Part shown: in pieces, positions 47,499-56,428 of the stretch
Position numbering within the stretch: position 1 is the first letter of the stretch
How the letters are laid out: each line of letters starts with the position of its first letter
Source of the DNA: an uncultured Collinsella sp.
GTDB lineage: Bacteria > Actinomycetota > Coriobacteriia > Coriobacteriales > Coriobacteriaceae
DNA length: 64,000 nucleotides
Direction: 5' to 3'
NCBI GenBank assembly: GCA_902490365.1
Contig: CABUDQ010000003.1
Coordinates: 1-64,000 of the forward strand
Notes under the pieces: model-generated
Told to the model about the DNA's origin: nothing
The model's input: only the letters and a program-made list of their open reading frames with translations
The model's database searches: none
Position numbers and translations under genes: made by a program

Positions 47499-48091
47499 TA
47501 CTCATCGCCTCCCTTCGGGGCGTCGGCGGCAGCGGTGTCGTCCTCGGCCTCGAGCTCGCGAGCAAGCTGGTCGACGACGGCTTTGCGCTTGCGGGGACGA
47601 CGGGCGTAGAGGTCAGCCGTCGTGGGCTCTGCCGGCTCGGGCTCGGGCTCGGGCTCCGGCTCTGCAGCAGGCTCGGGCTCGACGACAGGCTCGGCGGCAG
47701 CGGCAGGCTCGGCGCTCTCGGCCTCGGACTCCTCAGCAGCACCCTCGCCCTCGGCGGCAGCCTCGCACGCGGCCTTCTCGGCGGCAAGGCGGGCACGGCG
47801 CTCGGCAAAGGTCTCCTTCTTTGCGGGCGCAGCCGTCTCGACGGCATCCTCGTCTGCATCGGAATCGTCATCGACGGCAGCCTTCTTGGGCTTGACCGGG
47901 GCCGACGCGGCTTCACTCACCGGATCGATTATCTCGGACTGAACAACGGCCGTCATCTTTTCCTGCGTCTCGCGGAACTGACGGATGGCACGGCCGATCG
48001 TGCGGCCCATCTGTGGGAGCTTATCCGGGCCAAACAGCAAAAAGCCGAAGACCACGATGATCGCGAGCTCACCCTCTCCAATACCAAACAC
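47498..48091 (-). CDS. tatB: Sec-independent translocase TatA/B-type protein
   Basis: A 197-residue TatA/B-family protein. One N-terminal TM helix with the FGPDKLPQMGR motif and an amphipathic helix (IGRAIRQFRETQEKM) are followed by a long Ala/Glu/Pro-rich tail. Length and tail favour TatB. I start at a GTG at 48091 with GGAGG five bases upstream; the longer frame starts inside unrelated sequence. It is the first gene of tatB-tatC-hypA-hypB. Confidence 0.88.
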   Translation of the reverse strand: MFGIGEGELAIIVVFGFLLFGPDKLPQMGRTIGRAIRQFRETQEKMTAVVQSEIIDPVSEAASAPVKPKKAAVDDDSDADEDAVETAAPAKKETFAERRARLAAEKAACEAAAEGEGAAEESEAESAEPAAAAEPVVEPEPAAEPEPEPEPEPAEPTTADLYARRPRKRKAVVDQLARELEAEDDTAAADAPKGGDE

Positions 48092-48244
48092 ACATACCTC
48101 CAAGGCTCGATGTGAGTCGAGCCCGCACCGCGCCATTCGGCCGGAACTCGTCTATTCATTCGGTCAAGTATAGCGCCCGGACGCCAAAACGTCCGAGCGC
48201 ATCACAAACATATGCCAAACGGCACGCCCTTTTGGGGGCAAAGA

Positions 48245-48559
48245 TTATGCAGCGGTGATCGAAATCTCCTGGTCGACACCCAACAGCTGAACCACGCGCA
48301 TCACCGGGGGCTGCACATTGGTGCAGCTAAAGCGCTTGCCGTGGTCGGCCGCGTGGTGCGCGGCGCCCACGAGCACGCCAATGCCCGTCGAATCGATGTA
48401 GCTCACCTGGGCAAAATCGAGCTCAACGGCCTCAGTGGGCTGCTCGAGCGCCAGGTCGATGGCATTGCGCAGGCTATCGGCGTTAGAGATATCGATCTCA
48501 CCGGTCACCTTAATGGTGTAGAGCTCTGGCGTGGGGTTGGTGGAAATACCCAAATCCAT
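48245..48559 (-). CDS. STAS-domain anti-sigma factor antagonist
   Basis: A 104-residue STAS protein of the SpoIIAA/RsbV type. Ser57 in IDSTGIGVL is the likely phosphorylation site of a partner kinase; VTGEIDISNADSL is the other family motif. No anti-sigma factor or sigma gene is adjacent. It lies 51 bp after the aminotransferase start cluster on the same strand. Confidence 0.85.
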   Translation of the reverse strand: MDLGISTNPTPELYTIKVTGEIDISNADSLRNAIDLALEQPTEAVELDFAQVSYIDSTGIGVLVGAAHHAADHGKRFSCTNVQPPVMRVVQLLGVDQEISITAA

Positions 48560-48610
48560 GTATACGCTCCTTTACGTATCGAAAGTGCGGATAGTACGGG
48601 AAGCCGCGCG

Positions 48611-49915
48611 TTAGGCGCGCTCGGCACGCGCAAGCTCGGCAGCGACAAGCTTAACGGCCAGCACCAGCACATCGAGCGCGGCCTCCAGGTCCTCGACCGT
48701 GGGATAGCTCGGCGCGATGCGGATGTTGGTGTCGCGCGGGTCCTTGCCATAGGGCCAGGTGGCACCGGCCGGCGTGAGCTTGACGCCCAGGTCGGCGCAA
48801 AGCGCGGCGACCTTTTGGGCCGAGCCCTCGGGACCATCGAAGCTTACAAAGTAGCCGCCGCGGGGGTGCGTCCAAGTGGCGCAGCCCGTGTCGCCCAAGC
48901 CCTCGGTGAGCTTGCGCTCGACGGCCTCAAAGCGCGGGCGCAGGAACTCGGCATGCTTTTTCATGTGCTCCTTGACCGCCTCGATGGTGGGAAGGAAACG
49001 CACGTGACGCAGCTGGTTGAGCTTGTCGGCGCTAATAAGACCGGCCTTCAGGCGCTTGGAGAACTCGGCGATGACCGCGGGGCTCGCACCGATAAAGCCG
49101 ATGCCGGCACCCGGGAAGGTGATCTTGGACGTCGAGGCAAAGGCCACCACGCGGTCCTCGGTGCCCGCCGCGCGGGCAAGATCGAAGATGTTGGCGAGCT
49201 CGTCGGTCTCGTCGTACAGGTCGTGCACGCAGTAGGCGTTGTCCCAGAAGATGCGGAAATCGGGCGCGGCCGTGGGCATCTCGACCAGGCGACGCACAGT
49301 GTCCTCGCTAAAGGTGATGCCCGTGGGGTTGGAATACTTGGGCACGCACCAGATGCCCTTGATGGAGTCGTCGGTGGCAACCAGGCGCTCAACCTCGTCC
49401 ATGTCGGGGCCGTTGTCGGTCATCGCGACGGGGACGTTCTCGATGCCCAAGTCGGCGGTGATGCCAAAGTGGCGATCGTAGCCGGGAACGGGGCACAGGA
49501 ACTTGACCTTCTTGCCGTCGTGCGCTGCCTCGTAAGCCTCCCAAGGGTCGCTGCCGCACGAGCCGCAACGCCAGAACATACCGGCGATATCGTGCTCGAT
49601 CAGCAGGCTCGATGAGCCCAGTACGAGCGTCTGCTCGGCAGGACAACCCAGGAACTCCCCCGCCAGCTTGCGTGCCGAGGGAATGCCCTCGAAGCAACCG
49701 TAGTTGGAGCAGTCGACATTGCCGTCGTGCAGATCGGCATCGGCATTGAGGATATCGAGCATGGGGCGAGAAATGTTCACCTGGGAGGGCGACGGCTTGC
49801 CGCGCGCCATGTCGAGCGCCAGGCCCTTGGCCTTGACCTCGGCAACCTCGGCTTTAAGCGCCTCGATGGCGGCATCGAGTTCGGTGGTTTCCATCTTCTG
49901 GTAGATCGTCTGCAT
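48611..49915 (-). CDS. Aminotransferase (class I, aspartate aminotransferase-like)
   Basis: A 434-residue PLP enzyme. The Schiff-base Lys is in ASTSKITFPG; CVPKYSNPTGITFS and FRIFWDNAYCVHDL are the PLP-contact regions; ARGKPSPSQVNISRPML begins the substrate region. It matches the subgroup related to type Ic aspartate aminotransferases. Substrate specificity is inferred. It is divergent from a small gene with an ATAG-N7-CTAT dyad between them. Confidence 0.85.
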   Translation of the reverse strand: MQTIYQKMETTELDAAIEALKAEVAEVKAKGLALDMARGKPSPSQVNISRPMLDILNADADLHDGNVDCSNYGCFEGIPSARKLAGEFLGCPAEQTLVLGSSSLLIEHDIAGMFWRCGSCGSDPWEAYEAAHDGKKVKFLCPVPGYDRHFGITADLGIENVPVAMTDNGPDMDEVERLVATDDSIKGIWCVPKYSNPTGITFSEDTVRRLVEMPTAAPDFRIFWDNAYCVHDLYDETDELANIFDLARAAGTEDRVVAFASTSKITFPGAGIGFIGASPAVIAEFSKRLKAGLISADKLNQLRHVRFLPTIEAVKEHMKKHAEFLRPRFEAVERKLTEGLGDTGCATWTHPRGGYFVSFDGPEGSAQKVAALCADLGVKLTPAGATWPYGKDPRDTNIRIAPSYPTVEDLEAALDVLVLAVKLVAAELARAERA

Positions 49916-49992
49916 GGGGTGCGACCTTTCGCGAAGCGGTACGTTGCAGTTCGTCTAAGTATAGACCGCCATCGTCGCAACGTTATGAAGCC

Positions 49993-50013
49993 GTGATAGA
50001 TTAAGTCTATCAC
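49993..50013. promoter_or_regulatory. LysR-type dyad between divergent genes
   Basis: GTGATAGATTAAGTCTATCAC is a perfect 8-bp dyad around a 5-bp centre. The inner ATAG-N7-CTAT is the layout of many LysR-type sites, including OxyR. It lies 78 bp from the aminotransferase start and 53 bp from the small gene at 50066. Confidence 0.5.
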
Positions 50014-50065
50014 AATGAATTACGAATCGCCGCGCATGCCGGCGTGGAGCGCCCAAGGAGGCACT

Positions 50066-50320
50066 ATGGAGTACGGATCGTTCCAGGCCGAGGAATTCGG
50101 CGACCTGCAGCGCCTGGTCGACGGACTGTTTTACGACCGCCACGCCATCGACCGCCTGGATCTGATCGTACAGGCCGAAATCTTGGACCTGGCGCCCGAC
50201 CTCATGGAGATCGTGAATCTTTTGCCGCCCGGCTACTACGACCGCCAGTCACTTTGCGACCAGCTCAACTCCGCCTTGGCCGCCCACGGCTGGGGCGCCG
50301 TCTACGGAACGGTGGAATAA
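50066..50320 (+). CDS. Small hypothetical protein
   Basis: An 84-residue acidic, probably helical protein (FGDLQRLVDGLFYDRHAIDRLDLI; LAPDLMEIVNLLPPGYYDR). No known family is recognised. AAGGAGG precedes the ATG at 50066. The coding pattern and ribosome site support it being real. A GGGAC-type palindrome and a terminator follow. Confidence 0.7.
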   Translation: MEYGSFQAEEFGDLQRLVDGLFYDRHAIDRLDLIVQAEILDLAPDLMEIVNLLPPGYYDRQSLCDQLNSALAAHGWGAVYGTVE

Positions 50321-50324
50321 GCCT

Positions 50325-50352
50325 AGTCATTTAAGAACGTCCCCAATGACTA
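50325..50352. repeat. GGGAC-core palindrome copy
   Basis: TAGTCATT and AATGACTA flank TAAGAACGTCCCC, again the AACGTCCC core with arms unlike the other copies. Confidence 0.55.
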
Positions 50353-50389
50353 AAACGCTGCCTGTGATGGTATTCACAGGCAGCGTTTT
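50352..50389. terminator. Bidirectional terminator
   Basis: AAAACGCTGCCTGTGA and TCACAGGCAGCGTTTT pair with loop TGGTAT. It separates the small gene from convergent nhaA. Confidence 0.88.
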
Positions 50390-50406
50390 CAAACTTGTAT
50401 GTGCCC

Positions 50407-51765
50407 CTACTCGTCCTTGGGCGCGGGATGCTTGCAGACCACGCTCATGTAGATCATGCCGAGCACGGCTGCGGTGACCGAACCGGCGAGAATAGCGGCC
50501 TTGGCTGCAAGAACCTCAAACTGGGCCGTCGGGAAGGCAAGGCCGCTGATGAGAATCGACATGGTAAAGCCGATACCGCCCAGAATGCCCACGCCGGCAA
50601 TCATGTGCCAGTTGACATTGTGCGGCAGCTCGCAGGCCTTAAGCTTAACCAGGGCAAACGTCATACCAAAGATGCCGATCGGCTTGCCCAGCAGCATGCC
50701 AAAGTACACGCCGAGCGTCACCGGATCGGTGAGCAGCGTGCTCATGTCCACGCCCACTAAGCGAACCTGAGCGTTTACGAACGCAAAGATCGGCAGGATC
50801 ACAAAGTTGACCGGCGTGGAGATCAGACGCTCCATACGGATAAGCGGCGGGGTCACGCGGTGCATGACGCGCTCGACCTTGGTAGTCGAGACGGTAAAGT
50901 CATGCTGGCCCAGGATGTGTGCCTCGTCGTCGTAGCGGTCATCGAGCAGCGGCAGGCACTCGCCCAGCCAATCGGTGAGACTATCGAGCTTGACGCCGCA
51001 CTTGGCCGGAATGGTGAAGGCCAGGATGACGCCAGCAAGCGTGGCATGTACGCCGCTCTTGAACATGCAGAACCACAACAGCAGCCCCAGTACCGAATAC
51101 GGGGCAAGGCGGTAATGCTGCGTCTTGTTGAGCCACACGAGCGCGCAGGTCACAAGCGCGGCGGCGCCCAACCAAAACGGATTGGGGCTCTGACCGTAGA
51201 AGATGGCGATGGCGGCGATGGAGATCAGGTCGTCGGCGATAGCGAGCGTCGAGAAGAACACGCGCACGCCGTTGGGAACGCGGTTGCCCAAAAGCGACAG
51301 CACGCCCAGCGCAAAGGCAATATCGGTTGCCATGGGGATGGCCCAACCGTTGCGGGCGCCGGCATGGTTAAAGATCAGGTAGATGCAGGCGGGAACGACG
51401 ACGCCGCCCACCGCCGCCAACATGGGAAGCATGGCCTGACGCGGATTCTTGAGCTCGCCGACCGTCATCTCGTACTTAAGCTCAATGCCCACCAACAAAA
51501 AGAAAATCGCCATGAGGAAGTCGTTGACGAAAAGCTCAACGGTGAGACCAGCCGTAAGGTTGCCCAGACCCACATACAGCGGGGTCTCCAAAAAGTGATG
51601 GATGGCCTCGTAGGCATCGGTATTGGCGCAGATGACGGCGGCGATGGCGGCGATCACCATGACGGCGGCAGAAATGGTGCCGTTCTCGGCAATGCGCTCC
51701 CAGATGTCGTGACGTTCAAAGCGCTTGCGCTCACGAACATTGAACAGCTGCTCAGTTGCTGCCAT
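50407..51765 (-). CDS. nhaA: Na+/H+ antiporter NhaA
   Basis: A 452-residue NhaA. The family motifs ATDIAFALGVLSLLG and LAIADDLISI (the ion-binding Asp pair) are visible, as are about 12 TM segments. It exports sodium in exchange for protons and helps pH homeostasis. It is longer than E. coli NhaA (388), mainly in a loop between TM segments containing DDRYDDEAHILGQHD and at the N-terminus. Single-gene unit. Confidence 0.93.
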   Translation of the reverse strand: MAATEQLFNVRERKRFERHDIWERIAENGTISAAVMVIAAIAAVICANTDAYEAIHHFLETPLYVGLGNLTAGLTVELFVNDFLMAIFFLLVGIELKYEMTVGELKNPRQAMLPMLAAVGGVVVPACIYLIFNHAGARNGWAIPMATDIAFALGVLSLLGNRVPNGVRVFFSTLAIADDLISIAAIAIFYGQSPNPFWLGAAALVTCALVWLNKTQHYRLAPYSVLGLLLWFCMFKSGVHATLAGVILAFTIPAKCGVKLDSLTDWLGECLPLLDDRYDDEAHILGQHDFTVSTTKVERVMHRVTPPLIRMERLISTPVNFVILPIFAFVNAQVRLVGVDMSTLLTDPVTLGVYFGMLLGKPIGIFGMTFALVKLKACELPHNVNWHMIAGVGILGGIGFTMSILISGLAFPTAQFEVLAAKAAILAGSVTAAVLGMIYMSVVCKHPAPKDE

Positions 51766-51973
51766 GGGCGGCTCCTTTCACGGGAAAGCTCCCGTCTTAA
51801 AAAAGCACGGCCCGCCCAGATGGCGGCGCCGCGCTCTAACGTATTACGCTTGCATCTAGCCTACCCTGCTCGACAAGCGCGCAAGCGCGGCCGAAAAGCG
51901 GAACCACAGGTTGAACATTATTTGCTCAACGGCACAGGCACGCCTGTCCAAGAGACGACGCGGCGACGTGCAC

Positions 51974-52013
51974 AAAAAAACGACCGGAGCGCGGGGCGTC
52001 CGCGATCCGGTCG
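51974..52013. terminator. Terminator of ppaC
   Basis: CGACCGGA and TCCGGTCG with inner GCGCG/CGCGA pairing lie 21 bp after the ppaC stop; the minus transcript then reads TTTTTTTG. Confidence 0.75.
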
Positions 52014-52033
52014 GGGCGTTTGGTCAACTAAAC

Positions 52034-52957
52034 CTAGCAGGCGGCCATGATGGGGGCAGCGACCTGCTTCTTACGGGAGAGGACGCCCGGCATCCAGACG
52101 CCGTCGTGCTCGTCGGCAATGCCCAGGCCCTTCTGAGCAGCCTCGGTCTCGCCCTCGAGCAGGACCTGCGAGCCCTCCTCCATGATGTCGGTGATGCACA
52201 GGACAATGCCGTCGGCGCCCTTCTCGGCGGCGTAGGCGCGCATGGCCTCGCGGATCTCGTCGATCATGCCGAGTGCGCGGCTCTTGTCGACGGTCTCGTA
52301 CTGGCCAATGAGCAGCTTCTTGCCAGCGGGCTCGAACATCTTGATGTCGTTGCCGACCATCTCGGCTGCAGTGAAGGAGCCGGACGGACGGGTGAGGAAG
52401 ACCTCCATGCCAAACTTGACCGGGTCGACGCCCACCTGCTCGCCGAGCTTGGCGGCGACGGCGCGGTCGACATCGGTGGTGGTGGGGCTCTTGAGCATGA
52501 GCGTGTCGGTCATCATGGCCGAGAGCAGCAGCTTGGCCTGGACGTCGGAAAGCTCAACGCCGAGCACGCCGGCGAGCTTGGTGACGATGGTGCAGCTGGA
52601 GCCCCAGGGCAGGCAGATGTAATGCAGCGGGCCGGCGGTCTCGAAGTCGCCGATGCGGTGATGGTCGACAACGCCAAAGACCGTGGCGTCCTTAAGACCG
52701 GCGACGGACTGGGCAGACTCGTTGTGGTCGGTGAGAACGACGAGCTGACCGGCCTCGACGGACTCGATCACGCGGGGCTCGGCAATGCCGGCGTCGGCAA
52801 GCAGCTTGGCGGACTCGGCCGGAAGCTGACCAAGGGCGCAGGCCTCGTAGGTGTTGCCGGCATACTCAACCTGGTTGAGCAGCTGGGACAGGACGACGGC
52901 GCTCATGATGGCGTCGTTATCGGGGTTCTGGTGACCAAAGACAAGAACGTTTGCCAT
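52034..52957 (-). CDS. ppaC: Manganese-dependent inorganic pyrophosphatase (DHH family)
   Basis: A 307-residue family II pyrophosphatase. The DHH phosphoesterase motifs FGHQNPDNDAIMSA, VVDHHRIGDF and the C-terminal SRKKQ (substrate binding) are present. It hydrolyses pyrophosphate made in biosynthesis. Length and motifs match B. subtilis PpaC. Monocistronic with a clear terminator. Confidence 0.95.
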   Translation of the reverse strand: MANVLVFGHQNPDNDAIMSAVVLSQLLNQVEYAGNTYEACALGQLPAESAKLLADAGIAEPRVIESVEAGQLVVLTDHNESAQSVAGLKDATVFGVVDHHRIGDFETAGPLHYICLPWGSSCTIVTKLAGVLGVELSDVQAKLLLSAMMTDTLMLKSPTTTDVDRAVAAKLGEQVGVDPVKFGMEVFLTRPSGSFTAAEMVGNDIKMFEPAGKKLLIGQYETVDKSRALGMIDEIREAMRAYAAEKGADGIVLCITDIMEEGSQVLLEGETEAAQKGLGIADEHDGVWMPGVLSRKKQVAAPIMAAC

Positions 52958-53081
52958 GGATATCCTCCACTTGATATGTGTACTTGGACGTAGCTATGGT
53001 AGCACGCCGATGCCGAGCCTTCGCAGACGGAAGGGCCACGGCATATTTTGGGGCGCAGGCACGGGGGCCAAGGCTGTCCCT

Positions 53082-53115
53082 TTTGCACCATGTTGGTGCA
53101 AAGTAACCTGTCCCC
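53082..53115. repeat. Palindrome plus GGGACAGGTT core
   Basis: TTTGCACCA-TGT-TGGTGCAAA (53082-53102) is followed by GTAACCTGTCCCCC. The reverse complement GGGGACAGGTTACTTTGCACC matches a truncated copy at 59479-59502 with one difference. Confidence 0.6.
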
Positions 53116-53125
53116 CTTGCACCAA

Positions 53126-54079
53126 CTATTTGCCGGCGGCGCGCAGGGCTACGTAGGCGGCACCGATGATGCCGGCGTCGTTTTCGAGCGAAGCGACCTT
53201 AATGGGCGTCTCGCGCGAGGCGGAAAGCGCGTACTGCTTAAAGTGCTCGCGGACCTTGTCGAGGTAGACATCGGCCGAGGCGGAGGCGCCGCCGCCGATG
53301 AGGAACATCTCGGGATCAACCACGTTGGCGATAAGCGCCAGTGCGCGGCCGAGATAGTCGGCCATGGTATCGGCCGCGGCCAGCGCGAGCTTGTCGCCCT
53401 CGCGGCAGGCCTGGAACACGTCCTTGGAATCAGAAGGCCCAGTGAGCTCGATGGGCTCGACGCCGGCCTTTTTGCACTCGGCAAGGTAGTTGCTCACCAC
53501 GCCGGTGGCGCTGGAATACTGCTCCAGGTGGCCATGTCCGCCGCAGCCGCAGGTGCGCTCCTCTTCGGGGTTCAGGCACATGTGGCCAATCTCGCCGCCG
53601 GCGCCCACAACGCCCGACACCACGTCGCCGTTGACGATAACGCCGCCACCCACGCCGGTACCAATGGTGACCATCACCACGTTCTGTACGCCCTTGGCAG
53701 AGCCGAGCCAGGCCTCGCCCATGGCAGCGGCGTTGGCATCGTTCTCGTATTTAACAACCGCGTCGGGGCAGTGCTCCTGAATGGCGACTCTTAGCTCGGG
53801 CAGGTTAATGGCAATGTTGGCCTTGACCTTGGCATCGCCCGATGCCGGGATGGGGCACGGAACGGCCAGGCCAATACCCGCCACAAAGGCGCGCGGAATC
53901 TGGGCCTTGGCGACCACCTGGTCGATAGCCTCGGTCACCGCGGCAAAGCCCGCGGCGTCAACGATAGGCGGCGTGGGCACGCTGGCCTTGGCCAGCAGGT
54001 TACCATCCTCGTCGAACAGGCCCTCCTTAACCGAAGTGCCGCCGACGTCGATGCCGATGTAATACTGCTTAGGTTCCAT
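53126..54079 (-). CDS. glk: ROK-family glucokinase
   Basis: A 317-residue ROK kinase. The ATP site GIDVGGTSVKEGLFD starts the chain; VGGGVIVNGDVVSG and the catalytic ENDANAAAMGE follow. The zinc motif, usually CxCGxxGCxE, reads CGCGGHGHLE, with His for the third Cys. It should phosphorylate glucose, for example that freed from lactose by LacG. I start at 54079; an in-frame ATG 27 bp upstream is possible. A 14-bp palindrome lies about 55-95 nt upstream of the start. Confidence 0.88.
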   Translation of the reverse strand: MEPKQYYIGIDVGGTSVKEGLFDEDGNLLAKASVPTPPIVDAAGFAAVTEAIDQVVAKAQIPRAFVAGIGLAVPCPIPASGDAKVKANIAINLPELRVAIQEHCPDAVVKYENDANAAAMGEAWLGSAKGVQNVVMVTIGTGVGGGVIVNGDVVSGVVGAGGEIGHMCLNPEEERTCGCGGHGHLEQYSSATGVVSNYLAECKKAGVEPIELTGPSDSKDVFQACREGDKLALAAADTMADYLGRALALIANVVDPEMFLIGGGASASADVYLDKVREHFKQYALSASRETPIKVASLENDAGIIGAAYVALRAAGK

Positions 54080-54419
54080 GGGAGCCCGCCTTTCTCGTTT
54101 AAACATTGCCTGTATGGTACCGCTCCCAAGGCAAAAACCTGCCAAAAAGGGACAGGTTTGTTTTGGCAGGTTTTATCTGGGAAAACGCAAGGCATGAGAT
54201 TCGGTTCGCTGGGCGGCAAAACGGCCCAACCCCATCTTCGAGCCGATCAATTTGCTCAATACCACATTATTCGAATGCATATTCATTTAGAGCGCTCTAG
54301 TTTTTAAAGAGAAGCGTTTTTTAATTAAACCTTTCTCGAACTTTTCAAAAACGCAATAGGGATGCTTAGGTGTTGACTATACTTTCTTCTGTACTCAATC
54401 AAGCCGGAAAGGAGGTTCC
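54080..54419. other. Divergent region between glk and gntR
   Basis: AAAACCTGCCAAAA (54134-54147) and TTTTGGCAGGTTTT (54161-54174) bound AGGGACAGGTTTG, another GGGAC-core palindrome; AACCTG/CAGGTT offers an alternative pairing. TAGAGCGCTCTA (54288-54299) is a perfect 12-bp palindrome and may be a GntR site. TTGACT at 54373-54378 is a possible -35 box. No gene is seen. Confidence 0.5.
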
Positions 54420-55139
54420 ATGATTCCCAAATACGAGGCGATAGCTGCAGATATCCGTCGAAGCATCGAGGACGGCTCCCTTAAGCCGGGCGACAAGCTA
54501 CCCACCGTCGTTGAGTTCTGCGAGCTCTATAGCGTTTCCAAAATCACCGTCAAACGAGCTATCGAGCAGATCACCGAGGAGGGCCTTGTCACCAGCCGGC
54601 GCGGGTCGGGCACCTACGTTAAGGACACGGCGGGTCTCCCCGACCAGGCATTTTTCCAGGGCAAAAATGACCGCGCCCAGGGTTTTTCGTATGAGCACCG
54701 CGGGGAGAAGGTGACCTCGGTGGTCTACGATTTCTCGATTGTCAATCCACCGGCGGACGTCGCTACTCAGCTGGGAATTGCCGAGGACGACTTTGCCTAT
54801 CACATCGTGCGCGTGCGCCAGGTCAACGAGAAGCCCATCGTCATCGAGTACACCTACATGCCTCTCGAGCTGATACCGGGCCTTAAAAAGAAAGACCTGT
54901 ATGGATCGGTCTACAGCTTCATCCGCGAGCAATGCGGGCTGAAGATTTCGAGCTTCCACCGCACCATCCGCGCCGTAGCGGCAACCGAGGAAGAGGCTGA
55001 GCGCCTGGACACCGAACCCGGCGCTCCCCTGCTCGAGCTCAACCAGATTGGCTTTTTGGATAGCGGCAACGCCTTTGAGTACTCGATTTCGCGCAACGTC
55101 GGCGACCGCTTTGAGCTGCACAACGTAACGTTGGCATAG
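54420..55139 (+). CDS. GntR/HutC-family regulator
   Basis: A 239-residue HutC-subfamily regulator. The winged HTH (about 3-70) has YEAIAADIRRSIEDGSL, VVEFCELYSVSKITVKRAI and RRGSGTYV; the UTRA domain (about 85-235) ends FEYSISRNVGDRFELHNV. AAAGGAGG precedes the ATG at 54420. It lies 75 bp before manA on the same strand, so control of mannose 6-phosphate metabolism is plausible. Confidence 0.85.
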   Translation: MIPKYEAIAADIRRSIEDGSLKPGDKLPTVVEFCELYSVSKITVKRAIEQITEEGLVTSRRGSGTYVKDTAGLPDQAFFQGKNDRAQGFSYEHRGEKVTSVVYDFSIVNPPADVATQLGIAEDDFAYHIVRVRQVNEKPIVIEYTYMPLELIPGLKKKDLYGSVYSFIREQCGLKISSFHRTIRAVAATEEEAERLDTEPGAPLLELNQIGFLDSGNAFEYSISRNVGDRFELHNVTLA

Positions 55140-55214
55140 GTTTTTGTAGTCATGCGGGCGCACGTTATGGCTCGTTTAGAGTGGGCGACCGCACAACACC
55201 ATGGGGGTATGAAC

Positions 55215-56147
55215 ATGTCCGATTTGATTAAACTGACGCCGATCTTCCACGAGAAGATCTGGGGCGGCCGCCAGCTCGAAACCGTATTTGGTTACGACAT
55301 TCCCGAGGGTCCCATCGGTGAGTGCTGGGCCATCTCGGCCCACCCCAACGGCGACTGCCAGATCGCGGAGGGCCCGTATGCCGGCCACACACTGTCGTGG
55401 CTGTGGGCCGAGCACCGCGAGCTCTTTGGCAACTGCGAGGGCAAGGAGTTCCCGCTGCTCATTAAGATCCTGGACGCCAAGGACGACCTTTCGATCCAGA
55501 TTCATCCCAACGACGAGTATGCCGCCGAGCATGAGAACGGTAGCCTGGGCAAGACCGAGTGCTGGTACGTGCTGGACTGCGAGCCCGGCGCCACGATTAT
55601 CGTCGGGCAGCGCGCCAAGGATCGTGCCGAGGCCGCACAGATGATCGAAGACGGCCACTGGGACGACATGCTCAACGTGCTGCCGATTCACAAGGGTGAC
55701 TTTTTCCAGATTGATTCCGGTACCGTGCACGCCATCAAGACCGGCACGCTCATTTTAGAGACGCAGCAATCGAGCGACGTGACGTATCGCCTGTACGACT
55801 ACGACCGCCCCGGCACCGACGGCAAGCTGCGCCCGCTGCACATTGAGCAGAGCCTCGATTGCATCGACTTTAACGCGCAGGCTCCGACCGACGGCACGGT
55901 GACCGCGCCCGAGGTCGATGGCGTGACCGAGCTCGAGTCCAACCCCTGCTACACCGTCGATCGCGTGCGCGTCGACGGCAGCAAGACCCTCGAGCAGCGC
56001 TGGCCCTTCATGTGCCTGTCGGTCATCGACGGCGAAGGCACCGTCTGCGGCGACCCCGTCCACAAGGGCAGTCACCTGCTGGCACCCAGTACCGTCAGCT
56101 CCATTGACCTCAAAGGCAAGATGGAACTGATCATCAGCCACCTCTAG
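55215..56147 (+). CDS. manA: Mannose-6-phosphate isomerase, type I
   Basis: A 310-residue cupin-fold isomerase that interconverts mannose 6-phosphate and fructose 6-phosphate. It starts LIKLTPIFHEKIWGGRQLE; metal ligands lie in IQIHPNDEYAAEHE and SGTVHAI; ETQQSSDVTYRLYDYDR is a family motif. I use the ATG at 55215 with GGGGG seven bases upstream. Length matches B. subtilis-type ManA (about 315). Confidence 0.92.
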   Translation: MSDLIKLTPIFHEKIWGGRQLETVFGYDIPEGPIGECWAISAHPNGDCQIAEGPYAGHTLSWLWAEHRELFGNCEGKEFPLLIKILDAKDDLSIQIHPNDEYAAEHENGSLGKTECWYVLDCEPGATIIVGQRAKDRAEAAQMIEDGHWDDMLNVLPIHKGDFFQIDSGTVHAIKTGTLILETQQSSDVTYRLYDYDRPGTDGKLRPLHIEQSLDCIDFNAQAPTDGTVTAPEVDGVTELESNPCYTVDRVRVDGSKTLEQRWPFMCLSVIDGEGTVCGDPVHKGSHLLAPSTVSSIDLKGKMELIISHL

Positions 56148-56173
56148 GTCGCAACAACAACCAAAACGAAACA

Positions 56174-56207
56174 AGGGGCTCCCCCGTTCATCAACGGAGG
56201 AGCCCCT
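56174..56207 (+). terminator. Terminator-like hairpin after manA
   Basis: AGGGGCT and AGCCCCT with inner CGTT/AACG pairing lie 27 bp after the manA stop. The T-run is weak. Confidence 0.6.
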
Positions 56208-56291
56208 ACTCGTATCTATATATCAGCCCACCCGGCTCTCCAGACCAAAAAGCGAACGAGCAGAGCGACGTTCGCAAGCAGCGTTATCTAA

Positions 56292-56421
56292 GGACCTGGG
56301 CGGGCGTATAGGGCAACATCGATCGCGAGTTCCGCACGCAAAGGAGAGCACTTAATGTGCTCTCCGTCTTGCGCAGGACTGTCCGAGCAGGCGATGTTGC
56401 CCTATACGCCCGCCCAGGTCC
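56292..56421. other. Long hairpin H3 downstream of pcrA
   Basis: A perfect 30-bp stem (56292-56321 with 56392-56421; it starts GGACCTGGGCGGGCG) continues through an imperfect middle to GGAGAGCAC-TTAA-TGTGCTCTCC. The whole element is 130 nt and lies 7 nt after the pcrA stop in minus orientation. No T-run is present. Confidence 0.8.
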
Positions 56422-56428
56422 GCTGGGA

